A stretch of 64,000 nt of DNA from Endozoicomonas sp. G2_1 (GCF_017744155.1 NZ_JAGHQT010000002.1:62001-126000); one strand, 5' to 3'. Counted from the first letter of the stretch, positions 35,309 to 44,895 are shown. Notes: generated by a model not told the origin, from the sequence alone. Numbers and translations are program-made.

Positions 35309-36646
35309 CTAACCTTCCTTCTCGATTGTGGTTAGGCAATCACGAAGTAGTACGCCGTAATCTGTTTTGCCTGGGCAAACAAATGTACACAACGCTAAAT
35401 CTTCTTCATCAAGCTCTAAGGCACCTAATTGTTGGGCACCATCTGTATCACCAGCGCATAAGTCGCGCAGCAATAATGTCGGTAATACGTCAAGTGGCAT
35501 CACGCGCTCGTAGTTACCAATTGGCACCATGGCACGAGCACTACCGTTGGTAGTTGTCGTCATATTGAACAACTTGCCCTTGAAGAAATGCGACATATAA
35601 GCACGAGTAACAGAGAATTTATTCGGGCCTGGGTACATGTAGCCGATAAACTCTTTTTCACGACCTTCGTTCAATAATACAACTTGAACGTGGTAACGAC
35701 CTAAGTAGCCGTGAACGCCTTGTGCTGTTTGACCTTGTAGCAATGAACCTGACACTAGACGAGTTTCGCCGTCTGCCGCTTCATTTGCTGCTAATTCGCT
35801 AATGTTCGCGCCTAAAGTAGTGCGTACTAAACGTGGATTTTTCGCTGCTGGACCTGCAAGAGAAACAACGCGAGTGTTGTTCAACTCACCAGTAGTGAAC
35901 AACTGACCGAAAGCGATAACGTCTTGATAACCAAGATGCCAAACAAATTTTTCAGCACCAACTGGTTTTAAGAAGTGAATATGAGTACCTACTAGGCCAG
36001 CTGGATGTTTACCAGCAAACTCATTCACTTTTGCACCAGCTTCAACAGGAATGTTGGCACCAGGTGCTTTACTGACGAATACTTCACCATCAGTTAAACG
36101 AGAAAGTACCGTTAAACCTTGTTTAAAGGCTTCGCTTTGCTCGTTAATAATAACTTCAGGGTTAGCAGACAGTGGATTGGTGTCCATTGCACTAATGAAG
36201 ATCGCTTCAGGTGTGCTATCAATCGCTGGAATTTTGCTGTAAGGACGGGTGCGCAATGCTGTCCACAAACCTGATTTAACTAGGTTATCGACAACTGCTT
36301 GACGGTCCAAAGAAGCTAATTGGTCAGCGCTGTAGCTAGTAAAGGTCTCTTGCTCGTCGCCATCAACTTCGATGACAACAGATTGCAAAACACGCTTTTC
36401 ACCACGGTTAATTTCAGTCACAACACCTGCAGCTTGAGCGGTAAAAAGAACACCTGGGTTCTTCTTATCTGAGAAAAGCACCTGACCTTTTTTAACGCGG
36501 TCACCGACTTTTACAGACATCGTAGGACGCATGCCTACGTACTCTTCACCGAGAGTTGCAACGGTTTTAACGGCATTGCCGTCTTGGATTACTTGCTGGG
36601 GAGCACCACTAACCGGTACATCCAGCCCCTTTTTAATTGTAATCAT
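35309..36646 (-). CDS. nqrA: NQR subunit A
   Basis: The 445-residue soluble subunit has the N-terminus [16 protein letters not shown], typical of NqrA, then [12 protein letters not shown] and [15 protein letters not shown] chose the ATG at 36646, the family start, over an ATG four codons upstream. It is the first gene of the operon; no clear Shine-Dalgarno was seen. The promoter must lie in the 700-bp region upstream. Confidence 0.96.
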   Translation of the reverse strand: MITIKKGLDVPVSGAPQQVIQDGNAVKTVATLGEEYVGMRPTMSVKVGDRVKKGQVLFSDKKNPGVLFTAQAAGVVTEINRGEKRVLQSVVIEVDGDEQETFTSYSADQLASLDRQAVVDNLVKSGLWTALRTRPYSKIPAIDSTPEAIFISAMDTNPLSANPEVIINEQSEAFKQGLTVLSRLTDGEVFVSKAPGANIPVEAGAKVNEFAGKHPAGLVGTHIHFLKPVGAEKFVWHLGYQDVIAFGQLFTTGELNNTRVVSLAGPAAKNPRLVRTTLGANISELAANEAADGETRLVSGSLLQGQTAQGVHGYLGRYHVQVVLLNEGREKEFIGYMYPGPNKFSVTRAYMSHFFKGKLFNMTTTTNGSARAMVPIGNYERVMPLDVLPTLLLRDLCAGDTDGAQQLGALELDEEDLALCTFVCPGKTDYGVLLRDCLTTIEKEG

Positions 36647-37353
36647 AAACACTTGCACTACTTTGACGGGAGTAATAAAACCAACTTATCAAGGCAGTGA
36701 TTAGGTAAGAGCCAACACTAATTTGATAAACCGATTTCAGTGTATTTCAGCGAAACACTGCAAAACTGCTTAAAAATAAGCTGTTTTAAACAGCCAACGC
36801 CATTTAGTTAAATTATTCAGCCGCGAATTTTAGCACGAAAAAGGTGTCAGATGCTATCTGCTACCTAAAAATTTTATCGACGATCTTTAACGAAAACTTT
36901 GTTGACGCAAAAAGCGCAAACAGCCAACAAAAAACCACAAAATAACATTAAAAATCAACAATATAAAAAAACAAACAACAAGCCATTAGCAAAAAAAAGG
37001 TTTTATTAATGAGGATCAAAAAGTGTGAAAAGCTCAAATAACCACCAACACTTGGTAGAACGAAATTCTATAAGATAAGCGCTTACGCACTCATACTCAG
37101 ATAGATCTCAATAGGAAATTTAAATCACCGACACAAATAAACCAAATTATCCTAAGCTTTTCTCAATATATAAAAATTTGTCCATATTTATCATTGACTT
37201 TCGCTAGTCCACCAGTAAAAATATTGTTACATTTTTGTTTCAAACTCTCGTATTCAATCACCTAAAAGATAAAGTTTGTGATGTATTTATCTTATTGAGA
37301 ATGGAAGCCAGCAAAACTCTCAGTTTTGCCTATTAATTAGGATAAGATCACGG
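36647..37353. other. Long intergenic region between nqrA and the csgD-like gene
   Basis: About 700 bp of AT-rich DNA with no supported gene. It separates two divergent units: the leftward nqr operon and the rightward csgD-like gene. Several A-tracts occur around 36900-37020. The right end contains a hairpin in the presumed csgD leader (37311-37329). The length is in line with the long, heavily regulated csgD upstream regions of enterobacteria, but no operator was identified. Confidence 0.5.
37311..37329 (+). promoter_or_regulatory. Stem-loop in the csgD-like 5' leader
   Basis: GCAAAACT (37311-37318) and AGTTTTGC (37322-37329) form a perfect 8-bp stem with a 3-nt loop, 24 nt before the ATG. 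In E. coli the csgD leader is a target of several small RNAs and folds into hairpins; whether this one has such a role is inference. Confidence 0.5.
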
Positions 37354-38043
37354 ATGATAGATACCTCTTCTACATGCAATAAAGCATTTGTTTTAGCTCA
37401 TAACACATCAATTGCCAGTAACTTAGCGCTTGAGAAGTTTGTAAACCTACTCAAAACGTGTGAATTCAATTTAACCATAGCAAGTCAGTTGCCATCAGCT
37501 GCGAGCTCTAGACAATATCAATTTGTTTTCGTCGACTACGCCTCGCAAAGTAGTACTCACTACTCGTTAACCGATATCGCCAAGTTGGCTAACGGCACTA
37601 ACATCGTTTTGTTTAACTGCAGTTCACAGTGCGGCGATGAAAAACACCCATTATTCTCAGGTATCAAAGGGATTTTTTATCAGCAAGACCGCCCTGACAT
37701 CATTCTAAAAGGTATTCAATGCTTATCTAAGGGTGAGTCATGGTTTAAACGATCTACCATGAGTGCTGCGCTGTCTGAGTTGCTGTCATCAAGTATTAAG
37801 TCACTAAAAACTTCAACCGAAACAGATCAAATAGAAATTGATTCAGATTTGTTAACCAAACGAGAAAAAACGATTGTAAAACTGGTATCGGCAGGTGCAC
37901 AGAACAAAGAGATCGCAGCTCACCTTCACATCAGTCCCAATACCGTTAAAACCCATATTTACAGTATTTTTAGGAAAACCAATTCTCGCAACAGAATTGA
38001 ACTCATAACTTGGTCACAAAAACTCAGTCAGCCTCTTAGCTAG
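37354..38043 (+). CDS. csgD: CsgD-like LuxR-type regulator of curli
   Basis: The 229-residue protein has an N-terminal receiver-like domain and a C-terminal LuxR helix-turn-helix (about 165-222: LTKREKTIVKLVSAGAQNKEIA, then NTVKTHIYSIFRKT). The inter-domain GIKGIFYQQDRPDIILKGIQ followed by LSKGESWFKR is typical of CsgD. The receiver lacks the full acidic pocket, as in CsgD. It lies about 3 kb upstream of csgBA with a divergent protease gene between them. It should activate csgBA and perhaps matrix genes. Confidence 0.82.
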   Translation: MIDTSSTCNKAFVLAHNTSIASNLALEKFVNLLKTCEFNLTIASQLPSAASSRQYQFVFVDYASQSSTHYSLTDIAKLANGTNIVLFNCSSQCGDEKHPLFSGIKGIFYQQDRPDIILKGIQCLSKGESWFKRSTMSAALSELLSSSIKSLKTSTETDQIEIDSDLLTKREKTIVKLVSAGAQNKEIAAHLHISPNTVKTHIYSIFRKTNSRNRIELITWSQKLSQPLS

Positions 38044-38086
38044 CGATGTTTACTAGCGCGTAGTTCTTTAAAAAATATAAATCAAT

Positions 38087-38115
38087 AAAAAAGCCAAGCA
38101 TCAGCTTGGCTTTTT
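38087..38115. terminator. Bidirectional terminator between csgD-like and subtilase genes
   Basis: AAGCCAAGC (38091-38099) and GCTTGGCTT (38104-38112) form a 9-bp stem with a 4-nt loop, flanked by A-run on the left and T-run on the right, so it can end transcription from both convergent genes. Confidence 0.85.
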
Positions 38116-38141
38116 ACGTTATATCAGTTGCGCGTGTTCTA

Positions 38142-40637
38142 TTAGAAGTTAACCGTTACGTCGTTTGAACATGCAGTTGACGCGTCACACACTGAATAGG
38201 TAAATTCACTGCCTTGAATACGTCGTTCGCGATCGCGATAAATGCCAGTATTGTTTACTGTATCAATCTTGACACCGTTGCGATAAATATCGACTGTTTC
38301 AGCGCTTGTGCCTTGCCATTCAATATCAACACGCAATCGACCTAAACGAGACTTGTAAGCTCTTGCTACTGACAGTTCGATGTTTGCATCAGAAACATCA
38401 ACACTGAGCACTTTAGTATCGGTGCGCCCTTCACTGTCAGTCACGACTAAAGTTACGTCGTAGCTGCCTGACTGAGCATAAGTATGACTAGGGTTTTGTT
38501 CAGCTGAGCCCGCACCATCACCGAAGTCCCATGCCCAACTAACAATATCACCATTACTATCACTACTGCCATCAGTGAAGTTAACTGATAACCCTTCTGG
38601 CACAAAACTAAAGTCAGCAACAGGAGCGACAGGAGCTACTTCGCCAAGACCAGTAAAGGTCATTTGCCAGCTGTTCAAAGTACCGGTATCAACATTGGCT
38701 GAATCAACCACTGTTAAGGTCCAGCCGCCCGTTGCAATTTCACCGTTAAAGCTCGATGAATTAAATGTTTGGCTAATATCATCAGCACCACCACCGGCTC
38801 TGCTATGTAACACGGCAGTAGTTCCTGCTGGTGATGTCAAACTAACGGTTAAATCACCGATGTATGTATGCTTAATATCTACAAATGTTGCGGTATCAAA
38901 AATAGTAATCTCGTCGGCAACATTAATGACTGAACTAATACCTTCAGCATCGTTATCCGGAATGGCAACGCTGGTGTTATTGCTATAAGTAAAGTCAGTT
39001 AAACCTTGAGGGTTAACATACAGAGATACCGTTTGCTCTTTAACTAAATCACCACTGGTACCTGTTACCGTAAAGCTGTACTCGCCCCAAGCAGTTTCAG
39101 CCGTTGTCGGTACTGATAGAGTAAAAGTATCACCCGGTTCGACTGTTGCTGATGATAAACTTGCTCCCTCTAAAGTACCTGCTACGGTCAGCGAGATATC
39201 TCCACTCCAGTCAGCGATAGAACCGACATCAAAGCTATATGATGCTGTTTCACCTGCAACTAGTGTAACCTGACGAGGAGTTGCAGAGAATCTAAAGCCA
39301 GGGGTTGGATCGGCATCTATAAGTGCTTGGTTAACATTTAAGCGCTTACCCGAAACCGTGCGTCCAGTTAAATCAGCATTATCGTCACCGCTATTCATCA
39401 ACAGCGCTTTTAGCTCGGCAGTAGTTAAGCTTGGGTTAACCGCTAACGCAAGTGCTGCAGCACCGGCAACATGTGGAGTTGCCATCGAAGTCCCTGAAAT
39501 AGAGTTGTAACCACCGCCCGGCCAAGTCGATAAAATTGCCGAACCAGGAGCACCTAAATCAACACTATTGGCACCGTACTGAGAAAAACCAGACATTGCA
39601 TCGGTGTGTGTTGTACTTGCAACAGCAACAACGCTATCGTGTTCATAACTTGCAGGATAACTAGGTGTGACATCATTATCTGAAGCACTATTACCGGCAG
39701 CTGCAACGAATAAAATACCCGCTTGCTCTGAGGAAGTAATAGCGTCAGATAAGGCTTGGCTGAAACCGCCACCGCCCCAACTGTTATTCAGCACGCGCAG
39801 GTTAACACCGTTGTTGCGCAAACCAACCATGTAATCAATACACTTTAATGCGTCTGATGTTGAGCCAGAACCTGAAGCATCTAAAAACTTACAGCCAACA
39901 ATTGACACTTCCTGGTTAACGCCAACAACACCTTCATTATTGTCACCAACTGCGCCAATCGTACCGGCAACATGGGTACCATGGCCGTTGTCATCCATAG
40001 GGTCACCGCTATCAGTAATGGCGTTGATACCATAAATGTCATCGATATAACCATTGTTGTCATTATCGATACCATCGCCGGCAATTTCTCCTGAGTTAAC
40101 CCACATATTGGCATTTAAATCAGAGTGACTGTGATCGACACCCGTATCAATTACACCAACAACAACGTCACGACTACCAGTACTGATATCCCAAGCTTCA
40201 ACCGCATCAATATCGGCATCATCTGAACCACCGGTTTGGCCGGTATTATTCAATCCCCACAACTCATCAAAGCGCGTATCGTTTGGTGTTGTTGCCGCTT
40301 TAACAATGTAATCTGGTTCTGCGTATAACACTGCTGGATGATTTTTTAACTTTTCTAACGCCTGCTTACTCGACATTTTATCGAGTTTAAAGTTGGCCAA
40401 ACGTCCGTTCAAAATGTGTTGGTACTTATCGTCAACTTCATCTTTGTTGAAATCAGAAACTTGCGCTCTAACGATACTTCTTACGCTGCTACGCTCGAAC
40501 TTAGAAACGCCTTTTTTGTAGATAACCATGATTGAGTTTTCTTCAGCTTTTACCCTAGTGTCTGAAGAAATATCAACTGAAGCAGTTGCCATAGCGGGCG
40601 CTATAGCTAGCGCGATTGCCGATAATTTATGTTTCAT
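38142..40637 (-). CDS. Secreted subtilisin-like serine protease with P domain and PKD domain
   Basis: The 831-residue protein has a signal peptide (MKHKLSAIALAIAPAMATAS), a propeptide (about 30-105) and an S8 catalytic domain (about 120-440). The triad is visible: Asp in GVIDTGVDHSHSDL, His in NGHGTHVAGTIG, and Ser in SGTSMATPHVAG. A beta-sandwich region, a proprotein-convertase P domain (about 540-650) and a PKD domain (about 660-745, FGDG and SHTYAQSGSYDV) follow. A small C-terminal domain ends the protein. It is an extracellular protease, probably for protein degradation. The ATG at 40637 has AGG 8 nt upstream and is preferred over one 14 codons earlier. Confidence 0.92.
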   Translation of the reverse strand: MKHKLSAIALAIAPAMATASVDISSDTRVKAEENSIMVIYKKGVSKFERSSVRSIVRAQVSDFNKDEVDDKYQHILNGRLANFKLDKMSSKQALEKLKNHPAVLYAEPDYIVKAATTPNDTRFDELWGLNNTGQTGGSDDADIDAVEAWDISTGSRDVVVGVIDTGVDHSHSDLNANMWVNSGEIAGDGIDNDNNGYIDDIYGINAITDSGDPMDDNGHGTHVAGTIGAVGDNNEGVVGVNQEVSIVGCKFLDASGSGSTSDALKCIDYMVGLRNNGVNLRVLNNSWGGGGFSQALSDAITSSEQAGILFVAAAGNSASDNDVTPSYPASYEHDSVVAVASTTHTDAMSGFSQYGANSVDLGAPGSAILSTWPGGGYNSISGTSMATPHVAGAAALALAVNPSLTTAELKALLMNSGDDNADLTGRTVSGKRLNVNQALIDADPTPGFRFSATPRQVTLVAGETASYSFDVGSIADWSGDISLTVAGTLEGASLSSATVEPGDTFTLSVPTTAETAWGEYSFTVTGTSGDLVKEQTVSLYVNPQGLTDFTYSNNTSVAIPDNDAEGISSVINVADEITIFDTATFVDIKHTYIGDLTVSLTSPAGTTAVLHSRAGGGADDISQTFNSSSFNGEIATGGWTLTVVDSANVDTGTLNSWQMTFTGLGEVAPVAPVADFSFVPEGLSVNFTDGSSDSNGDIVSWAWDFGDGAGSAEQNPSHTYAQSGSYDVTLVVTDSEGRTDTKVLSVDVSDANIELSVARAYKSRLGRLRVDIEWQGTSAETVDIYRNGVKIDTVNNTGIYRDRERRIQGSEFTYSVCDASTACSNDVTVNF

Positions 40638-41063
40638 ATTAAAACCTATTTTAAAAGAGTTTAGTTTTCTAGAAGTCACCTTCTAGTCCAAAAACAGGTT
40701 CTCAATTTCACGAGTTATTCAACGACTGTATTTATGCAACACATTTACTTTAACCATACAAAAAACAAAATTACTAGCAAAAGCCTAAAAACACGACTTT
40801 TTGCTTAGTTTTTAACGACTAAATAATACTTTTTGGTGATAGAAAATAATTAACGGCAAACCAGTCGGGCTTCGCTTTTTAATAATACTTTAGTGCTACA
40901 AAAATACAGCCAGGCCTAAAAACACCACCTAAAAAAACGTAAAACACTGATAAATATAAAAAAATAAAAAATAATAATTTTAGGTGATAGGTTTAAATTA
41001 CGTTAACAATTAACGTTGTAAATGCAACCAAGTGTTAACAATTAAACATTAAGGACAATAACC
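40638..41063. other. Divergent intergenic region upstream of csgB
   Basis: About 425 bp, AT-rich. It holds the protease promoter on the left and the csgB promoter on the right. GGTGATAG occurs twice (near 40834 and 40983). The right end contains the repeated GTTAACAATTAA element. No gene was seen. Confidence 0.6.
41001..41045 (+). promoter_or_regulatory. Repeated GTTAACAATTAA element before csgB
   Basis: GTTAACAATTAA occurs at 41002-41013 and again at 41034-41045, 32 bp apart (about three helical turns). The first copy is embedded in the perfect inverted repeat CGTTAA-CAA-TTAACG (41001-41015). The second copy ends 18 nt before the csgB start codon. It may be the operator for the CsgD-like protein or another regulator. 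Confidence 0.55.
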
Positions 41064-41543
41064 TTGCTAAATAAAAGCTTTACTCAAAAATCATTACTTA
41101 ACGCGCTTATTACACAACTAAGTGTTGCGAGTTTCGCTTTATCTAGCAGTGTTTATGGCCAACAAGATTTAGTTGCTGGCACTGACTTAACAGACTCTCA
41201 GTTATCTTTGAGTTTAACAACGACGATTACCACCCCCAGTGGCGGCGAAGGACAATCAATAGTCATTAGCCAATACGGTGTTTATAACAAAGCAACGCTC
41301 AGTCAAAAGGCAGACTCGGCTAACCAACTATTCATTAGCCAAGATGGCTTCAACAATTCAGCAATACTCACTCAACTTGGCGATGGTAATACTATCGAAG
41401 TCATTCAACACGGTGACGACAATTGGGCAGAGGTAGTGCAAGTTGGTGACGCCAATATCGCCAATATAAAACAGGACGGTGAACAAGGTTTTACAGTTCA
41501 TCAAATAGGAAATGATATGGTCGTTAATGTCACACAATATTAA
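41064..41543 (+). CDS. csgB: Curli nucleator CsgB-like minor subunit
   Basis: The 159-residue protein has a signal peptide (about 1-30, ending VYG) and four to five curlin-type repeats with spacing near 22 residues, for example ISQYGVYNKATLSQ, ISQDGFNNSAILTQ, VIQHGDDNWAEVVQ and IKQDGEQGFTVHQ. CsgB nucleates CsgA fibres on the outer membrane. The start is a TTG at 41064, 8 nt after AAGGA; no ATG is available before the signal peptide. It precedes csgA by 21 nt. Confidence 0.88.
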   Translation: MLNKSFTQKSLLNALITQLSVASFALSSSVYGQQDLVAGTDLTDSQLSLSLTTTITTPSGGEGQSIVISQYGVYNKATLSQKADSANQLFISQDGFNNSAILTQLGDGNTIEVIQHGDDNWAEVVQVGDANIANIKQDGEQGFTVHQIGNDMVVNVTQY

Positions 41544-41564
41544 TGATCTACGTTGGAGAACAAA

Positions 41565-43013
41565 GTGAAAACGAATAAAACAACAATCGCCTGTGCGATA
41601 GTACTAGCATTAAGCGCACAACAAACAGCATACGCCAACGACGACATCAAAGATGCAAACCAGCATGTACAAAGCGATTTTATGGCAGATGCAACGGGTA
41701 ATGTCATCTTGTTATCTCAAACTTCAGGTGACGATGCGATTATCGGCAACGAAGTAAGTTTAAGCCAAGACGGAGATGTTAATGGCTTAAATGTGACATT
41801 AACCGGCGAAAATAACGATGTCACTGCTGATCAAACCGGTACTGAAAATGTCGCTATCATCACAAGTATCGGTGAAGGTAATAGCCAAGTTGTTAACCAA
41901 TCGGGGGAAGGCAACGACACCCGCAGCTCAGTAACTGGCAACAATAACAATGTTGAAATTAGCCAAGAAGGCGATGGTTACCTCGGTATCGGCAACGCCA
42001 TCGTTAACACAGTTGTCGGAGACGATAACGATATTAATATGACCCAAGGCGACGGTGGCCACTTTGCTTTCAACCGAGAAATGGAAGGTAATGGAAACAC
42101 AGTTGAAACGAGTCAAACCGGTGAATGGCACGAAATTCATTTAACGAAAGTCACTGGCGATAGCAACACTATCGAAGTTGAACAAGACGGTTACTTCAGT
42201 GTTGCTCGTTTTACCGATATTGAGGGTAATAATAACGAGCTGTCAGTAGAGCAAGAAGGTGAGCGTAACCGAATTACTGTGACAGCGATTATTGGTGACA
42301 ATAACGATATCGAAATCGACCAAGACGGCAACCGCAATACCGCTGAATCAGGTGTTTTTACCGGTTCAGACAACGAAGTCACATTAACGCAAATTGGCGA
42401 TAGCAATACCTCTACATTTGAAGCTATCGGCGACAGTAACGAGTTTAACGTGACTCAAGCAGGCGACGAAAACAGCTCATACGTAGGTGTTATCGGTACT
42501 GAAAATGACTTTAGCGTCGTTCAAACAGGTAGCTTAAACGAGTCACATTTAGTTAACTTCAACGGCTTCCAAAACGACATTAATGTTATTCAATCAGGTG
42601 ACGAAAATGTCACGGTTGTCGAAGCATCAATCGAAGACACGCAATTAACCACAAACAACAGTGAAATAAACGTCAACCAATCTGGTGAAGCTAACGATGC
42701 TGTTATTGGTATCAGCAGCATTCTCGACAGCAATTTCAATACCGTTGATATTGTTCAAGACGGCGACTTAAATGCGTTAGACATTATGATTGAAGGTAGC
42801 AACCATACAATTGATATCGCGCAAATCGGCGACGAAAACTTAGTGACCGGTGCGGCTGGCGCGCCAATGTTAATCGGCGGTGCCAACGTTAACTTAAGCA
42901 TTAGTCAAACGGGTAATGGCAACATTGTTGAGGGTTCTGTCATCAGTGACTCAGGCAGTATTGCTATCACTCAAGTAGGTAACTGGAACACCGCCACTAT
43001 CGTTCAACAGTAA
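41565..43013 (+). CDS. csgA: Giant curlin major subunit, CsgA-like
   Basis: The 482-residue protein is about three times as long as E. coli CsgA (151 residues). After a signal peptide (to about residue 25, AYA) it consists almost entirely of curlin-like repeats of about 22-24 residues, each with Q-x-G preceded by alternating hydrophobic residues and followed by Asn. I count about 18 such units (for example LSQDGDVN, ADQTGTEN, VNQSGEGN, IDQDGNRN, TQIGDSN, SQTGNGN). It should be secreted through CsgG to form amyloid fibres. The GTG at 41565 is the start, with GGAG 6 nt before it; an upstream TTG lies inside that site. It is acidic, with many Asp and Glu. Confidence 0.85.
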   Translation: MKTNKTTIACAIVLALSAQQTAYANDDIKDANQHVQSDFMADATGNVILLSQTSGDDAIIGNEVSLSQDGDVNGLNVTLTGENNDVTADQTGTENVAIITSIGEGNSQVVNQSGEGNDTRSSVTGNNNNVEISQEGDGYLGIGNAIVNTVVGDDNDINMTQGDGGHFAFNREMEGNGNTVETSQTGEWHEIHLTKVTGDSNTIEVEQDGYFSVARFTDIEGNNNELSVEQEGERNRITVTAIIGDNNDIEIDQDGNRNTAESGVFTGSDNEVTLTQIGDSNTSTFEAIGDSNEFNVTQAGDENSSYVGVIGTENDFSVVQTGSLNESHLVNFNGFQNDINVIQSGDENVTVVEASIEDTQLTTNNSEINVNQSGEANDAVIGISSILDSNFNTVDIVQDGDLNALDIMIEGSNHTIDIAQIGDENLVTGAAGAPMLIGGANVNLSISQTGNGNIVEGSVISDSGSIAITQVGNWNTATIVQQ

Positions 43014-43035
43014 TCTACCACAGAGTTGCAGCATT

Positions 43036-43071
43036 GGGGCTTATAAACGGATTTCAATAAGCCCCCTTTTT
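43036..43071 (+). terminator. Terminator between csgBA and csgEFG
   Basis: GGGGCTTAT (43036-43044) pairs with ATAAGCCCC (43057-43065) around a 12-nt loop and is followed by CTTTTT. Partial termination here would give more subunit mRNA than export mRNA, as both blocks are in the same direction. Confidence 0.75.
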
Positions 43072-43086
43072 ACTCTCACTATCGCA

Positions 43087-43467
43087 ATGAAAACTATAAT
43101 AACAACACTACTGCTATACCTCTGCGTTTTTAACGCTCTCGCTGACGATTTAGAGATCGGTGGCTTGCTACTCGACAGTACGATTAGTCGTCAAGGTCAC
43201 GAATTTGCCCTGAAGTTTTCACAGCTTTGGCAAGACTTGCCCAACTCAGAAGGGATAAATGTTCACATCACCGAACAAGTGATTCCGCGTTCTGGCACTA
43301 AACTCAATTTAATCATGAATGGCAAAGTGATTTACGTCACTTATATGGGTCGTCGCCAAACGCCGATTATGGAAAGAGTTGAACAGGCAATGTTTACCTT
43401 GATTGAAGCTATGGTTGAGAACCAACACAACAGCAGTAGTCCAGATATTGCAACAAACGGATGGTAA
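43087..43467 (+). CDS. csgE: Curli assembly protein CsgE
   Basis: The 126-residue periplasmic protein has a signal peptide (cut near residue 19, ALA-DD) and the CsgE blocks GLLLDSTISRQGHEF and FSQLWQD…NVHITEQVIPRSGTKL. It caps CsgG and guides CsgA to the pore. Its stop is one base from the csgF start. Confidence 0.92.
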   Translation: MKTIITTLLLYLCVFNALADDLEIGGLLLDSTISRQGHEFALKFSQLWQDLPNSEGINVHITEQVIPRSGTKLNLIMNGKVIYVTYMGRRQTPIMERVEQAMFTLIEAMVENQHNSSSPDIATNGW

Positions 43468-43468
43468 T

Positions 43469-43921
43469 ATGAAAAAAACAATCGCACTATGCACAGTATT
43501 CTCACTCGCCTTTTTACCCACTTTTATCAGTAGCGCTACAGAATTAGTTTACACACCAATAAACCCGAGTTTTGGCGGCAGCCCACTCAACGGCAGCTAT
43601 TTACTGAGCAAAGCACAAGCGCAAAACAAACACCGAGCGCCTGTGTCTGAAAAAAGTTACGGCGAGCGTTTTCAGGACTCCCTTGAGCGAGCGTCAATCA
43701 ACCGCATGGTACGAGAAATCACCGACCTAGCCTTTGGCGATGCTTGTGATCCTGCTACTAACCCAAGCTGTGATCCCAGTATATTTGGACAAGACGCGAC
43801 GTTTACTAGCGAAGGCTACGAAATTCAAATTATTACCAGTTCAAGTGACAGCATCACCGTACAAATTACAAATACCGATACCGGCGAAGTGACCATTATC
43901 GAAGTACCGAGATTTGGTTAA
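43469..43921 (+). CDS. csgF: Curli assembly protein CsgF
   Basis: The 150-residue protein has a signal peptide (cut near ISSA-TE) followed by LVYTPINPSFGGSPLNGSYL, the conserved N-terminal peptide of CsgF that binds inside the CsgG pore. I set the start at ATG 43469, which gives the signal peptide; the longer frame from 43403 runs within csgE. CsgF anchors CsgB nucleation at the cell surface. Confidence 0.93.
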   Translation: MKKTIALCTVFSLAFLPTFISSATELVYTPINPSFGGSPLNGSYLLSKAQAQNKHRAPVSEKSYGERFQDSLERASINRMVREITDLAFGDACDPATNPSCDPSIFGQDATFTSEGYEIQIITSSSDSITVQITNTDTGEVTIIEVPRFG

Positions 43922-43924
43922 GCT

Positions 43925-44707
43925 ATGAAAACAATTATTACTATTTTAATGACCATATTGCTATCTGCTTGCGCACAAGTACAAAATTTAATACCACCTG
44001 CGCAATCTTCTGCTATTACCATCGCGCCATCAGCAACACTTAGTGAATTACAAGCATTGCCTAAGCCCAAAGGCGCGATTCCAGTCTCAGTATATTCTTT
44101 TCGCGATCAAACAGGACAGTACAAACCTCAAGCTAACGTCAGTTCTTTTTCAACGGCGGTTACTCAAGGTGCCAACTCAATATTAGTGCAAACATTGAGT
44201 GAGTCTGATTGGTTTTTGCCGGTTGAGCGCGAGGGCTTACAAAATATTTTAACCGAGCGAAAAATAACCAGAGCGGCACTACAAGCCAACAACGCTGGTG
44301 ATCAAAGTAAAGATTTACCTCCGTTAACCACAGCCAAAATTATTTTAGAAGGCGGCATTATCAGCTATGACTCGAATATAAAAACTGGTGGTTTTGGCGC
44401 TGAATACTTTGGCATTAACGCCTCTGAACTCTATCGAGAAGACCAAATTGCGGTTTATATGCGCGCGATTGATGTCCGCACAGGTCAAGTATTAGTATCG
44501 GTGTCGACGAGCAAAAAAGTGCTGAGTAAAGAAGTTAGAGCTGGGCTGTTTCGCTACGTCAGTTTTAAACGCTTAGCCGAGGCTGAAATGGGGTATTCAA
44601 CTAATGAGCCTATGCATGTTTGCGTCACCCAGACCATAGAAAAAGCAGTCGCTGATCTAATTTTAAAAGGCATTGAGAAAGGCGTTTGGCGCCCGCAAAC
44701 CAGTTAA
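43925..44707 (+). CDS. csgG: Curli secretion channel CsgG
   Basis: The 260-residue outer-membrane lipoprotein has a lipobox (LLSACAQV, Cys near 16), then GAIPVSVYSFRDQTGQYKP, the WFLPVEREGLQNIL…ERKI block and GGIISYDSNIKTGGFGAEYFG. It forms the nonameric pore for CsgA and CsgB. It is the last gene of the export cluster; csgC was not found. Confidence 0.95.
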   Translation: MKTIITILMTILLSACAQVQNLIPPAQSSAITIAPSATLSELQALPKPKGAIPVSVYSFRDQTGQYKPQANVSSFSTAVTQGANSILVQTLSESDWFLPVEREGLQNILTERKITRAALQANNAGDQSKDLPPLTTAKIILEGGIISYDSNIKTGGFGAEYFGINASELYREDQIAVYMRAIDVRTGQVLVSVSTSKKVLSKEVRAGLFRYVSFKRLAEAEMGYSTNEPMHVCVTQTIEKAVADLILKGIEKGVWRPQTS

Positions 44708-44895
44708 TAAAAAGGCCACGCTCTTGTTAATTGTTGCTACTGTATAGGGTGGCGCAACTTGTTGCCATAGTAAATTGAATTACCGGAGGTTTATGATAAT
44801 TTAAAGGTATATTCGTAGACGGATATTACTGAGACGTCTACATAGTATACTGTTACATGCTAATAAATAGCTGACACCGTATAGAAGGGTTTGTT

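Noticed and set aside
36890-37030. A-tracts upstream of the csgD-like gene as an origin or integration site
   Set aside because: Only AT-rich sequence is seen; no DnaA boxes, att-like repeats or integrase gene.
38575-38988. 137-codon plus-strand frame inside the subtilase gene
   Set aside because: It is antisense to the P domain and PKD coding region, with low-complexity content.
41565-43013. The repeats inside csgA considered as a DNA-level repeat element or CRISPR
   Set aside because: The periodicity is at protein level (Q-x-G every about 23 residues) in one open frame; nucleotide units are not identical.
43403-43468. N-terminal extension of csgF
   Set aside because: It lies within csgE in another frame and would hide the signal peptide that starts at the ATG at 43469.
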